Below are positions 1 to 7,725 of a DNA stretch of 64,000 bases, in pieces; position 1 is the first letter of the stretch, and every line of letters starts with the position of its first letter. Source of the stretch: an uncultured Lachnospiraceae bacterium (GTDB lineage Bacteria; Bacillota; Clostridia; Lachnospirales; Lachnospiraceae). The notes under the pieces are model-generated. The model did no database searches and had not been told where the DNA came from. It saw only the letters and a program-made list of their open reading frames with translations. The DNA lies in assembly GCA_934292725.1 (NCBI GenBank), contig CAKQXY010000010.1, positions 1-64,000 of the forward strand, read 5' to 3'. The translations under genes were made by a program, and so were the position numbers.

Positions 1-39
1 ATTTGACGCAGACTTTACACTATTTTTGCAATTCATGGG

Positions 40-68
40 TTGAAAAACAGAAAGTGAGAGATTATAAT
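40..68 (+). promoter_or_regulatory. Sigma-A promoter for the small ORF and mgtE
   Basis: TTGAAA at 40-45 and TATAAT at 63-68 are separated by exactly 17 bases, so transcription should start near 75. The transcript would carry a 32-codon small ORF (130-228) before mgtE at 313. A short direct repeat CTATTTTTGC occurs on both sides of this promoter (about 20-29 and 88-97). I do not see an M-box magnesium riboswitch in this leader. Confidence 0.75.
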
Positions 69-129
69 AAGGAGTTGTGAAAGCAAACTATTTTTGCTTG
101 TAAATTAGAAATAACGGAGGTGAAGTTTT

Positions 130-228
130 ATGGATGGTTGCGATAGTATAGGGCGAAGTAGAAACTGTAGTGTGAATGATTGCGATACAGCGAAAAGCCG
201 CAGTATGCTGCAATTATCCAAAAACTGA
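130..228 (+). CDS. Small 32-residue Cys-containing peptide upstream of mgtE
   Basis: An ATG at 130 is preceded by a strong ribosome binding site (CGGAGGTG, about 7 bases upstream) and opens a 32-codon frame ending in TGA at 226-228. The peptide starts MDGCDSIGRSRNC, is hydrophilic, has three cysteines (4, 13, 18) and no membrane segment or proline run. It lies between the promoter at 40-68 and mgtE, so it would be translated from the mgtE transcript. It could be a regulatory leader peptide or a small secreted or structural protein; I do not recognise the family. The strong binding site and position argue that it is translated; the function is unknown. Confidence 0.5.
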   Translation: MDGCDSIGRSRNCSVNDCDTAKSRSMLQLSKN

Positions 229-312
229 TCGTTTTGTATTGCTGTTTGCACTGCAGACACTTTGTCCTTTTTTATCACAATAAATTAATTGGATAAATAA
301 GGAGGCAAAACA

Positions 313-1710
313 ATGAAAACATTTAATGACAGCAAAAGCCAGCATCTTGAAGAGCTGGAAGCGCTCATCTCCAGTTCATTAAGTGAAAAAGAGCTGGAAG
401 ATCGCCTGTCAGATTATCATGACAATGATATTGCTGAGATTTTGGAAAAGCTGACGCCTCAGGAGAGACTGCGTTTGTACCGCATCCTTGGTGTAGATCG
501 TACTGCTGAGATTTTTGCATATCTTGATGATGCAGGTCCTTACATGGAAGAGCTTTCATTAGAGAAGGCTGCAAATGTCGTATCTCACATGGACTCTGAT
601 GATGCTGTTGACGTTCTCGAGGATATGGATGAGTCGAGAAAGGCTGAGATCGTCAAGCGTTTGGATCATGAGACATCAGAGGATGTAAAGCTTCTGTGGT
701 CATATGACGATGATGAGATCGGAAGCTGCATGACCACAAATTATATCTGTATTCACAATGACTTAACGATTCGTCAGGCAATGAGAGAGCTGATTCGTCA
801 GGCTGGCGAAAACGATAATATTTCTACCATTTATGTTGTGGATGAACAGGATAAATATTATGGTGCAATTGACCTTAAGGATTTGATTGTTGCAAGAGAT
901 ACAGATACGCTTGAAAGCATTATCAGTCGTTCCTATCCGTATTTGCTCGATAACGAAAAGACAGATGACTGTGTCGACCGTATCAAGGAATATGCAGAGG
1001 ATTCCCTGCCTGTTTTGACACAGGAAGGAAAAATCGCCGGTATCATTACATCTTCTGACGTAGTAGAGATGGTCGATGATGCAATGGGCGATGATTATGC
1101 AAAACTCGGTGGTTTGACTGCAGAGGAAGATTTAAACGAAACAACAGTCGAGAGTATGAAAAAAAGACTTCCATGGCTTGTTGCATTGTTATTTTTGGGA
1201 ATGCTAGTTTCTTCTGTAGTCGGCATGTTTGAAGCAGTTGTAGCAGTTTTGCCAGTTGTCATTTGTTTCCAGTCCATGGTACTTGATATGGCAGGTAACG
1301 TTGGAACGCAGTCACTTGCTGTTACTATCCGTGTACTTATGGATGAGAATTTAAAGGCAAAGCAAAAGCTTGGTCTAATTTTAAAGGAAGCAAGAATCGG
1401 TCTTGCAAATGGTTTTGTGCTTGGTGTGATGACACTTGCCGTACTTGGCATATATATTCATTTCTTTAAAGGATATGACTGGGGACATGCATTTTTGATA
1501 GCAGCCTGCGTTGGCGGTGCGCTCATTACGGCTATGGTAATTTCAAGTATTGTAGGAACAGTTATTCCGATGTTCTTTCATAAAATTCATGTCGATCCGG
1601 CCGTTGCGTCAGGACCACTTATCACAACTGTCAATGACCTTGTTGCAGTTATAACGTATTATGGATTGTCACTTATCATTTTAATTGACATGTTTCATAT
1701 TGCGGGGTAG
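313..1710 (+). CDS. mgtE: Magnesium transporter MgtE
   Basis: MgtE is a homodimeric inner-membrane Mg2+ channel gated by its cytoplasmic domains. The 465-residue product has the full family layout: an acidic helical MgtE N domain (about 1-130), a CBS pair (about 135-255; the first begins near ETSEDVKLL, the second contains LPVLTQEGKIAGIITSSDVV), a connecting helix, and a C-terminal membrane domain of about five segments (285-465). Family-type membrane motifs are present, including a conserved VGTQSLAV stretch and a final ending rich in Ile/Leu. AAGGAGG lies 8 bases before the ATG. It is followed by a strong terminator, so it forms a transcript with only the upstream 32-codon ORF. Confidence 0.95.
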   Translation: MKTFNDSKSQHLEELEALISSSLSEKELEDRLSDYHDNDIAEILEKLTPQERLRLYRILGVDRTAEIFAYLDDAGPYMEELSLEKAANVVSHMDSDDAVDVLEDMDESRKAEIVKRLDHETSEDVKLLWSYDDDEIGSCMTTNYICIHNDLTIRQAMRELIRQAGENDNISTIYVVDEQDKYYGAIDLKDLIVARDTDTLESIISRSYPYLLDNEKTDDCVDRIKEYAEDSLPVLTQEGKIAGIITSSDVVEMVDDAMGDDYAKLGGLTAEEDLNETTVESMKKRLPWLVALLFLGMLVSSVVGMFEAVVAVLPVVICFQSMVLDMAGNVGTQSLAVTIRVLMDENLKAKQKLGLILKEARIGLANGFVLGVMTLAVLGIYIHFFKGYDWGHAFLIAACVGGALITAMVISSIVGTVIPMFFHKIHVDPAVASGPLITTVNDLVAVITYYGLSLIILIDMFHIAG

Positions 1711-1726
1711 AGAAAATTAATATTGT

Positions 1727-1777
1727 AATAAAAAATCTGGAGCATCAAACAAAAAATGATACTCCGGATTTTTTATT
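1727..1777 (+). terminator. Rho-independent terminator after mgtE
   Basis: A 16-base arm (1727-1742) pairs with 1762-1777 with one G-U pair, the inner bases GCATCA/TGATAC also pair, and the 3' arm ends in a T tract. The A tract on the other side would let it work in both directions. Confidence 0.85.
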
Positions 1778-1829
1778 ACAGAAGTATATGATTAAAAATT
1801 ACTATTGATAAAACTTTGTATTTTTGCGC

Positions 1830-1858
1830 TTGATTTCTTTTTAAAATTATGATATTAT
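1830..1858 (+). promoter_or_regulatory. Sigma-A promoter for the Rpn-type nuclease gene
   Basis: TTGATT at 1830-1835 and TATTAT at 1853-1858 with a 17-base spacer. A start near 1865 leaves a leader of about 110 bases to the TTG start preferred here at 1978. Confidence 0.6.
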
Positions 1859-1977
1859 ATGTGATATAAAAGTTACAAAAGATAATCCACCTAAAGAAAG
1901 TGAAAGCAGCAATAGGAATACTTGAAAAAAGAATGGACGCTTTCTATAATAGAGAGACGACCAAGAAGGAGGATCTT

Positions 1978-2919
1978 TTGGGAGAAAATCAAATTGTTAA
2001 TCGAAAATACAAAGACACGGTGTTTACAGATTTATTTTATTCAGATGAATCCGCGCTTGATAATTTACTTGAATTGACAAATGCCATACTTGGTACACAA
2101 TACAAAAGTCCAAATGTAATCAAAAAAGTTAGATTAGAGGATGCGCTTTTGATTGGGCAGAAAAACGATGTTGCATATACAGTTGAGGATACGCAAATAA
2201 TATTATGTGAACATCAAAGCACGATTAACTATAACATGCCTGTTCGTCTCTTACAATATATTGCAAAGGAATATGAGCAATATATTAGCAGTACATATGG
2301 TTCAAATGCAAAATATCGGAAAGAACAGTTGGTTTTGCCAGAACCTCGATTTTTTGTATTCTATAATGGGGAAGAAGATCAGCCAATTGAATATGTTATG
2401 CGACTTTCAGATGCATATATGGGAAATCATGGATTTCCTGAGTTAGAACTTTCTGTGCGGATCATCAATATTAACCATTCTGCAAATCATAAGATTTTAC
2501 AAGAATGTAATATCCTGCGTCAATATAGTCAGATGGTTGAATTAGTTAGAATTTATTTAAAACAAGATCCGTCTGTAGCAACTGCAAAACAAGTAGCAGC
2601 AGCGATACGAGTGTGTATTCAGAATGAGATACTAAGGAACTATTTGTTGAGAAAAGAAAGTGAGGTAGTAAGTATGTTAAGTGCAGAATATAGTTACGAA
2701 GCTGACATGAAAGTACAGAGGGACGAAGCTGAAAAAAGAGGCGAGAAAATAGGTGAAAAAAAAGGCGAAAGAAATACGCTCTTTTCACTTGTTAAAGATA
2801 AGCTTCTGGATAAAAAAGAAGCAGCAAGACGACTTGATATTACGATGGAACAATTTCAGGATAGTTATAATGAATGGCTAGAAGAAAATTCTGTAAAAGC
2901 CACCCGGGACAGATATTGA
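1978..2919 (+). CDS. Rpn-type PD-(D/E)XK nuclease / putative transposase
   Basis: This belongs to the recombination-promoting nuclease (Rpn, PD-(D/E)XK transposase-related) group that is highly repeated in Lachnospiraceae. The body begins RKYKDTVFTDLF, a typical opening; the nuclease core shows KNDVAY followed by an EHQ motif (CEHQST), matching D...ExQ catalytic residues. The C-terminus has the charged EKRGEKIGEKKGER stretch and a short helical tail. I prefer the TTG at 1978, which has AAGGAGG five bases upstream (313 residues), over the in-frame GTG at 1900 or ATG at 1933, which lack a good site. The last six codons and the stop lie inside a palindromic repeat (2899-2945), so the natural C-terminus may have been replaced by repeat sequence. 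Confidence 0.8.
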   Translation: MGENQIVNRKYKDTVFTDLFYSDESALDNLLELTNAILGTQYKSPNVIKKVRLEDALLIGQKNDVAYTVEDTQIILCEHQSTINYNMPVRLLQYIAKEYEQYISSTYGSNAKYRKEQLVLPEPRFFVFYNGEEDQPIEYVMRLSDAYMGNHGFPELELSVRIININHSANHKILQECNILRQYSQMVELVRIYLKQDPSVATAKQVAAAIRVCIQNEILRNYLLRKESEVVSMLSAEYSYEADMKVQRDEAEKRGEKIGEKKGERNTLFSLVKDKLLDKKEAARRLDITMEQFQDSYNEWLEENSVKATRDRY

Positions 2920-2945
2920 GCCACCGGACCTGTCCCGGTGGCTCA
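2899..2945. repeat. Palindromic repeat, TGAGCCAC/GGGACAGG family, copy A
   Basis: GAGCCACCGG (2918-2927) and CCGGTGGCTC (2935-2944) are perfect 10-base inverted arms with a 7-base loop. An extra 5' arm (CCACCCGGGACAG, 2900-2912) can pair alternatively with CTGTCCCGGTGG. The TGA of the left arm (2917-2919) is the stop codon of the Rpn-type gene; the TGA of the right arm read on the minus strand (2945-2943) is the stop of the convergent mini-protein. Related copies occur at 21414-21476, 21543-21634 and 25320-25385. Confidence 0.85.
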
Positions 2946-3161
2946 AAGAAATAGCGTGCATCCCATCGCCTTAAATTCTTCAATTTTCTTTTGAAGAAGT
3001 GGGACGGGAACCTCAAGATATTGGCTGCTGCAGTCAATGCAAAAATACGAGGAAGCACCGCGATTATAAAGTTTTTTGTGGAGGCCAATCTCATCCTTTG
3101 TAAGGATGCGGCCGCACTGCTTGCATTTGCTGCAGGCAGCAGTTGAATGAGTAGTATCCAT
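2943..3161 (-). CDS. Small zinc-ribbon-like protein (72 residues)
   Basis: The product has two Cys pairs arranged as in a treble-clef or zinc ribbon: CSKCKQC near residues 10-16 and CIDC near 41-44 (FCIDCSSQYLEV), followed by an amphipathic tail. GAGG sits 8 bases before the ATG, supporting translation. It stands alone between the convergent Rpn-type gene and the GH27 gene on the same strand. Its stop codon is provided by the right arm of repeat copy A. A structural zinc site and a DNA- or protein-binding role are inferred from the Cys spacing only; I do not know a named family. Confidence 0.7.
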   Translation of the reverse strand: MDTTHSTAACSKCKQCGRILTKDEIGLHKKLYNRGASSYFCIDCSSQYLEVPVPLLQKKIEEFKAMGCTLFL

Positions 3162-3191
3162 AAGTTTGCCTCAAAAAATATTAAATGGGTT

Positions 3192-3222
3192 ACCCTCTGC
3201 CAGTATTGTGCTGGCAGGGGGT
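3192..3222. terminator. Hairpin between the GH27 gene and the zinc-ribbon gene
   Basis: ACCCTCTGCCAG (3192-3203) pairs with CTGGCAGGGGGT (3211-3222) across a 7-base loop. The T tract follows on the plus strand, so on the minus strand, where the flanking genes lie, it is a poorer intrinsic terminator; it may end transcripts or protect mRNA ends. Confidence 0.5.
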
Positions 3223-3235
3223 ATTTGTTTTTTTA

Positions 3236-4369
3236 TTATTCTGGGAAAATAAGCTGTGCAATGATTACCTTTGATTCATCAGGAGCGATTTTTGTAGCAT
3301 AGCTGTCTTCATAGATGCCAAGATCCTCACCTGTGATTGCATCTGTCAGCTGAAGGCGAATGCCGGACTCTGAGTGAATACCAAGATCATCAAAACAGAT
3401 ACCTACATTCTGGCTCCACTGATCCTCAGCAGCAAGATTAAAGAATGCAATTGCAATACGGTTTCCAGACAGAAGCTTTGCGAAGGTGTACTTTCTTGTG
3501 TCAGCATGATCTACTAAAAATGGCGGGCGGCACTCATCATCCTGATTAATATCAATCAGACCCTTACAGAAGAGTGTTTTCTTGTTTACATCGTCAAGCT
3601 TTCTAAGGTCAGCACCGATGATAAGAGGAGAGCCTAAAAATGCCCACATTGCGAAGTGCTGCAGATACTGAAGGTCGCTGCAGCCGCCAATTCCTACATT
3701 TCCATTTCCGTGCATACCAACGATCAGCATGTCCATATCATTCCAGCAGCCTGGTGCATTATTTTCCACATTTTCTACCTGACTGATGAAAAGATCCTTG
3801 TAGCTCTTTGGACCATCAAAGATATCTCCGGTAGAGCGGTAGCTGTGAGCACCATGAGAGCGCATCCAGCCAGATGGGTCATACATACCCCAGTTGCAGG
3901 CTGCAAATAAGATATCGCGTCCAGTGCTGCGAAGTGCCATTGCCATTGTCAGGTAGGCATTCTTTGCATCACCGCTGACAGGGAAATTGCAGAAATCATA
4001 TTTCAGATAATCTACACCCCACTCAGCAAACTGCTTTGCATCAGAAAATTCATGACCATAGCTGCTTGGATAGCCTGCACAAGTCTTTGTTCCAGCGCAG
4101 GAGTACATACCAAACTTTAAGCCTTTTGAGTGAATATAGTCGGCAAGTGCCTTCATACCATTTGGAAACAGTGCCGGGTCAGCAACTAGCTTTCCGTCAA
4201 CACGCTCACGAAGAGACCAGCAGTCATCAATAATAACATATTCATAGCCCAGATCACGATAGCCATCCTCTACAATACGGTCAGCCATCTCCTTAATCAG
4301 CTGCTCGTTGATTTTGTCTCCGAAAGTGTTCCATGAGTTCCAGCCCATCGGCGGTTTTTTTGCGATCAT
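3236..4369 (-). CDS. Alpha-galactosidase, GH27
   Basis: GH27 enzymes remove alpha-1,6-linked galactose from melibiose, raffinose-type sugars and galactomannan. The 377-residue protein opens with the family signature PPMGWNSWNTF, carries the nucleophile motif YLKYDFCN (Asp125) and the acid/base region CWNDMDML near 208-214, and ends in a small beta domain. There is no signal peptide, so the substrate must be imported. GGAGA lies upstream of the ATG. Transcription would start at a promoter with a good -10 (TATTAT) and a poor -35 next to two AraC-type direct repeats, so it is probably activated by the divergent AraC regulator at 4590. Confidence 0.92.
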   Translation of the reverse strand: MIAKKPPMGWNSWNTFGDKINEQLIKEMADRIVEDGYRDLGYEYVIIDDCWSLRERVDGKLVADPALFPNGMKALADYIHSKGLKFGMYSCAGTKTCAGYPSSYGHEFSDAKQFAEWGVDYLKYDFCNFPVSGDAKNAYLTMAMALRSTGRDILFAACNWGMYDPSGWMRSHGAHSYRSTGDIFDGPKSYKDLFISQVENVENNAPGCWNDMDMLIVGMHGNGNVGIGGCSDLQYLQHFAMWAFLGSPLIIGADLRKLDDVNKKTLFCKGLIDINQDDECRPPFLVDHADTRKYTFAKLLSGNRIAIAFFNLAAEDQWSQNVGICFDDLGIHSESGIRLQLTDAITGEDLGIYEDSYATKIAPDESKVIIAQLIFPE

Positions 4370-4402
4370 AATTGTTTCTCCTTTTTAAAATTTATAGTTG
4401 GA

Positions 4403-4471
4403 TTGCCTTTATAATAAAGGCAAAATAAGAAAAAAGGAATAACATATCATATTGTTTCCTTAACATATCAT
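4403..4471 (-). promoter_or_regulatory. Control region of the GH27 gene: promoter, palindrome, AraC-type direct repeats
   Basis: On the minus strand TATTAT (4416-4411) is preceded at 17 bases by the poor -35 TTCCTT (4439-4434). AACATATCAT occurs twice (4441-4450 and 4462-4471), 21 bases apart, directly next to the -35; this two-turn spacing is what AraC-type dimers bind. A perfect palindrome TTGCCTTTAT-A-ATAAAGGCAA (4403-4423) covers the -10 and could take a repressor. Confidence 0.65.
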
Positions 4472-4529
4472 CTGATTGTGTAAAAATGGAGAAAATATCA
4501 TTTTCTGGACAAATATATAAAAGTATCCA

Positions 4530-4558
4530 TTGTACAAAATGAAATATTCAGGTATAGT
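4530..4558 (+). promoter_or_regulatory. Promoter of the AraC-type regulator gene
   Basis: TTGTAC (4530-4535), 17 bases, TATAGT (4553-4558). Transcription would start after the longer open frame's first ATG, which supports the start at 4590 for the regulator. Confidence 0.7.
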
Positions 4559-4589
4559 AGAGCTTGGAACAAAACAGGAGGCAAAAAGT

Positions 4590-5387
4590 ATGTTTTATAC
4601 GTATGCAGTAGGGATAGACAGTCGCCACAGAAAAGGCGAGATTGTTTATCATTATGAAAAAAGACAGCATTATATTTTAATATATACAAGAACAACAGCT
4701 CAGTTTCAGATTGAGGATGAGGAGATTCCAGTAAAAAAGGGAACACTTCTTTTGATCAGTCCAGATAAGCGTGCATCTTATACAGGAGTTTGGGAGGGCT
4801 ACTGCGATGACTGGATCAATTTTTATGATCCGGACAATCAGCTTGCAAATTTTCGGATTCCGATAAATAAACCAGTAAGCCTCCAGGAAAATATTCCAGT
4901 GACTCAATATATGCAGCTGATAATGAATGCATTTCATTCAGGAATGGCACAGCGTGACAATGTTCTTTCACAGCTGATGATGGCATTCTTTACATTGATT
5001 GATAATTATTTAAATTCATCGCTTCCGCAGATTGCACACTATCAAAAGCTTTTGGAGCTTCGAGAGGAAATTTATGCATTTCCGGCACGTCCATGGTCAA
5101 TACAGGAGCTGGCAGATCAGGTTAGCTTAAGCCCTGCCTATTTCCAGGATCTATATAAAAAGGCATTTCAGGTATCATGTGGGGCTGATATTATTCAGAG
5201 CCGTATCGGACAGGCCAAGCGAATGCTGGCACAGACAAACCTGACGATGGAGGAAATTGCAGACAGATGTGGGTATAACAGCCCCGTGCATTTTTCTAGA
5301 CAGTTTCGCAAGTGTACAGGATGTGCACCATCAAAGTGGCGTGAGAATGCGCTGGGAGAAAATATGGTGGTTGCAGATCATGGATAA
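4590..5387 (+). CDS. AraC-family transcriptional regulator (alpha-galactoside locus)
   Basis: A 265-residue regulator with an N-terminal cupin-like sugar-sensing domain (about 1-140) and a C-terminal double helix-turn-helix (about 165-260) containing WSIQELADQVSLSPAYFQDLYK and the typical second half MEEIADRCGYNSPVHFSRQFRK. The start at 4590 has AGGAGG 8 bases upstream and lies after the promoter. It is divergent from the GH27 gene and adjacent to paired 21-base-spaced repeats, so it most likely activates alpha-galactosidase in response to an alpha-galactoside. The inducer is not identified by the sequence. Confidence 0.88.
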   Translation: MFYTYAVGIDSRHRKGEIVYHYEKRQHYILIYTRTTAQFQIEDEEIPVKKGTLLLISPDKRASYTGVWEGYCDDWINFYDPDNQLANFRIPINKPVSLQENIPVTQYMQLIMNAFHSGMAQRDNVLSQLMMAFFTLIDNYLNSSLPQIAHYQKLLELREEIYAFPARPWSIQELADQVSLSPAYFQDLYKKAFQVSCGADIIQSRIGQAKRMLAQTNLTMEEIADRCGYNSPVHFSRQFRKCTGCAPSKWRENALGENMVVADHG

Positions 5388-5478
5388 ACCAATATTTTTG
5401 CATTCTAATGTTAAAAATTGGAATCAGTGTATTTTTGTAAATATATAGCTGAATGATTATAAATAAAAAATCTATGAT

Positions 5479-5514
5479 TCATGGATTGTCATGAGAGAAA
5501 GTCCTTGCTATAGT
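5479..5514 (+). promoter_or_regulatory. Promoter and dyad in front of the HTH-GH51 operon
   Basis: TTGTCA (5486-5491), 17 bases, TATAGT (5509-5514). A dyad TCATG-GATTGT-CATGA (5479-5494) covers the -35 and is a reasonable operator. The -10 overlaps the in-frame TTG at 5514, which rules that codon out as the translation start. Confidence 0.65.
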
Positions 5515-5543
5515 TGAAGCAAAAAGATGGAGGTGTTCCTCAA

Positions 5544-7700
5544 ATGACAATGGCAGAACAAATCATGCAGGCAAGAAAAAGAGCTGGAATGACGCAAAGT
5601 GAGCTTGCAAAACAGCTTAATGTCACTAACAAGGCTGTCTCACGATGGGAGACTGGTGGAGGCATGCCAGACATTCTTCAATTGGTGCCATTATGCCGTA
5701 TACTTGATCTTTCTCTTCAAGAACTTTTAGATGGTGTTGAGGATGGGCTCGGAAAACAGTTTATCAGCAGTCTTTTGATTCATCAGACAGATGAGAATAA
5801 AAACATTAATACAGAAACGTCAAATGATCATGTTTTTATACGTCCTCAGATAAACAGGCAGATGCCAACCTCTCCATATATTTTTGGGCATAATCTCGAA
5901 CATACACGTGCTTGTATATATGGTGGACTGAGTGCGCAGGTTCTTCGAAATCGCAAATTTGCAGGAAAACCATCAGGCAGCGATGGCTGTGCGGCAGAGT
6001 GGATTCCGATAGGAGCTGAGCATACGCTGTATGTGCTTGATTCTGATAATGGCCCACATACATCGGTTGCCTATCCACATCATAAGGAGATAGGAGAAGA
6101 AATGATGGGGACGGGCAACATGAATCGCAGAAATGAGTGTCAGGCGCTTGATGTACAGCTGTTAAAGGAAAATCACATTTGCGGAATTAGACAGGAAAAA
6201 CTCGAACTTAGAGCGTGTGAATATAAATTGCGCATTGTTGCAAAGGCAAGTGAATTAGTGAAAATTCGTGTGGCTTTGATGGAAAATGGCATAGAGGATG
6301 CAAATGGATTGACATATAGCTTTACACTTCATTCAGATGACTGGCAAAAAGAAAACTTTTCAATGCAAATTCCGAAAGAAGGGTTGTATTCTCTTAGTAT
6401 CACATTTTCAAAACGTGCAAGGGTTACATTTGGTGTACTCTCTATGCTGCCATTTGATCATTTTAATGGAATGAGGCGTGATGTGATCGAATGTATGAAA
6501 GATATTGGTATCAGTATGCTTCGCTGGCCGGGAGGAAATTTCGCAGGGGAGTACCGCTGGCAGGATGGATTGCTTGATGCTGATGAGCGTGCACCATTAG
6601 AGGCTTATATGGAAAACGAGACGCAGCCGTATACAAATGGATATGATTACAACGAAATAGGAACTGATGAATTTGTTGCGCTGTGCCGTGAGATTGGTGC
6701 AGAGCCATTTTTGACAATTAATCTGGCAAATGCCTCTCCGGCAGAGAATGCAGCTTGGGTGGAGTATTGCAATGGTGCAGAGGATACATGTTACGGGAAG
6801 CTTCGTGCACAGCGAGGTTATAAGGATGCCTATAAAGTCAAATATTGGTCACTCGGAAATGAGATGGGTTATGGTCACATGGAAGGACCAATGACACCCG
6901 GGCAGTATGTGATGCTTGCTCGCAGACAGATGAGAGCGATGCTAGATGTTTCGCCAGATTTACAGTTGTTTTCATCTGGGCCATATCCAAGTGAAGAATG
7001 GGGAACGAAGTCGGCAAAGGTGCTTGCAGAGAATGTTAAATATGCATCTCTCCATCATTATACCTATGTGCCTCTTGATTATTCAACGGATAATGCTGCA
7101 AAAAACACCTGTCAGGCAATCATGGATGCACCAAAAGAGGCATATCGTCTTATGCAGGAAATGAGAACATGTCTGGGCAATAAGATACATATTTCATTTG
7201 ATGAATGGAATTGCTGGTACGCATGGTATCGCCCATCATCGGCAGCAGAAGGGTTGTATGCAGCGGGAATGCTTCAGTTGTTTCTTAATGAATCAAACGC
7301 AATGGATATGCCAGTGTGCTGCTATTTTCAGCCGATTAGTGAGGGCGCTATAGAAATAAAAGGCAATCATTGTCGACTGACGGCAACAGGACAGGTGTTT
7401 TCTATGTTGAAAGCGCATTGTGGAGGCAGCTTATGCCCATCTTTGAAAAATAACAGTGTGGCCGCAACAATAAAAGATAATATATTGACAATATCGATGA
7501 TTCATACTGGACAGGAAGAACCGCGTGTATTTAAGATTCAAATAAGGGGAGATCTACTTGATGCAAAACTATTGAGTACAGATTCGCTTCTTCCACATTC
7601 GAGATTTGAAGAAAAAATACTTTCTGTTTCAGAGACAGATGGCATATTTGAGGTTGTGCTTCCGCCATGCAGCGTTGCGTGTGTTAAGTTTCGTGTATGA
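5544..7700 (+). CDS. XRE-type HTH fused to GH51 alpha-L-arabinofuranosidase-like domain
   Basis: One continuous 718-residue frame joins an XRE/Cro helix-turn-helix (about 3-62; RKRAGMTQSELAKQLNV then VSRWETG) to a GH51-type hydrolase (about 97-718). The hydrolase has both catalytic glutamates: YWSLGNEMG (acid/base Glu440) and SFDEWNCWY (nucleophile Glu554), plus the GH51 landmark MLRWPGGNFAGEYRW. There is no signal peptide. The start at 5544 has GGAGGTG 8 bases upstream; an earlier TTG overlaps the promoter. It leads an operon with a GH32-like gene (25-base gap) and an SGNH-type gene (27-base gap). GH51 enzymes release arabinofuranose from arabinan or arabinoxylan. A DNA-binding domain on a cytoplasmic glycosidase suggests a regulator that reads the substrate itself, but this is inference. 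Confidence 0.85.
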   Translation: MTMAEQIMQARKRAGMTQSELAKQLNVTNKAVSRWETGGGMPDILQLVPLCRILDLSLQELLDGVEDGLGKQFISSLLIHQTDENKNINTETSNDHVFIRPQINRQMPTSPYIFGHNLEHTRACIYGGLSAQVLRNRKFAGKPSGSDGCAAEWIPIGAEHTLYVLDSDNGPHTSVAYPHHKEIGEEMMGTGNMNRRNECQALDVQLLKENHICGIRQEKLELRACEYKLRIVAKASELVKIRVALMENGIEDANGLTYSFTLHSDDWQKENFSMQIPKEGLYSLSITFSKRARVTFGVLSMLPFDHFNGMRRDVIECMKDIGISMLRWPGGNFAGEYRWQDGLLDADERAPLEAYMENETQPYTNGYDYNEIGTDEFVALCREIGAEPFLTINLANASPAENAAWVEYCNGAEDTCYGKLRAQRGYKDAYKVKYWSLGNEMGYGHMEGPMTPGQYVMLARRQMRAMLDVSPDLQLFSSGPYPSEEWGTKSAKVLAENVKYASLHHYTYVPLDYSTDNAAKNTCQAIMDAPKEAYRLMQEMRTCLGNKIHISFDEWNCWYAWYRPSSAAEGLYAAGMLQLFLNESNAMDMPVCCYFQPISEGAIEIKGNHCRLTATGQVFSMLKAHCGGSLCPSLKNNSVAATIKDNILTISMIHTGQEEPRVFKIQIRGDLLDAKLLSTDSLLPHSRFEEKILSVSETDGIFEVVLPPCSVACVKFRV

Positions 7701-7725
7701 CAAAAAGAAAGAGAGGAGTTTAGCT

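Noticed and set aside
70..312. M-box magnesium riboswitch before mgtE
   Set aside because: The leader lacks the conserved M-box core and is occupied by a small ORF; only simple hairpins are visible.
5514..5543. TTG at 5514 as start of the HTH-GH51 protein
   Set aside because: It overlaps the -10 box of the promoter; the ATG at 5544 has a proper binding site.
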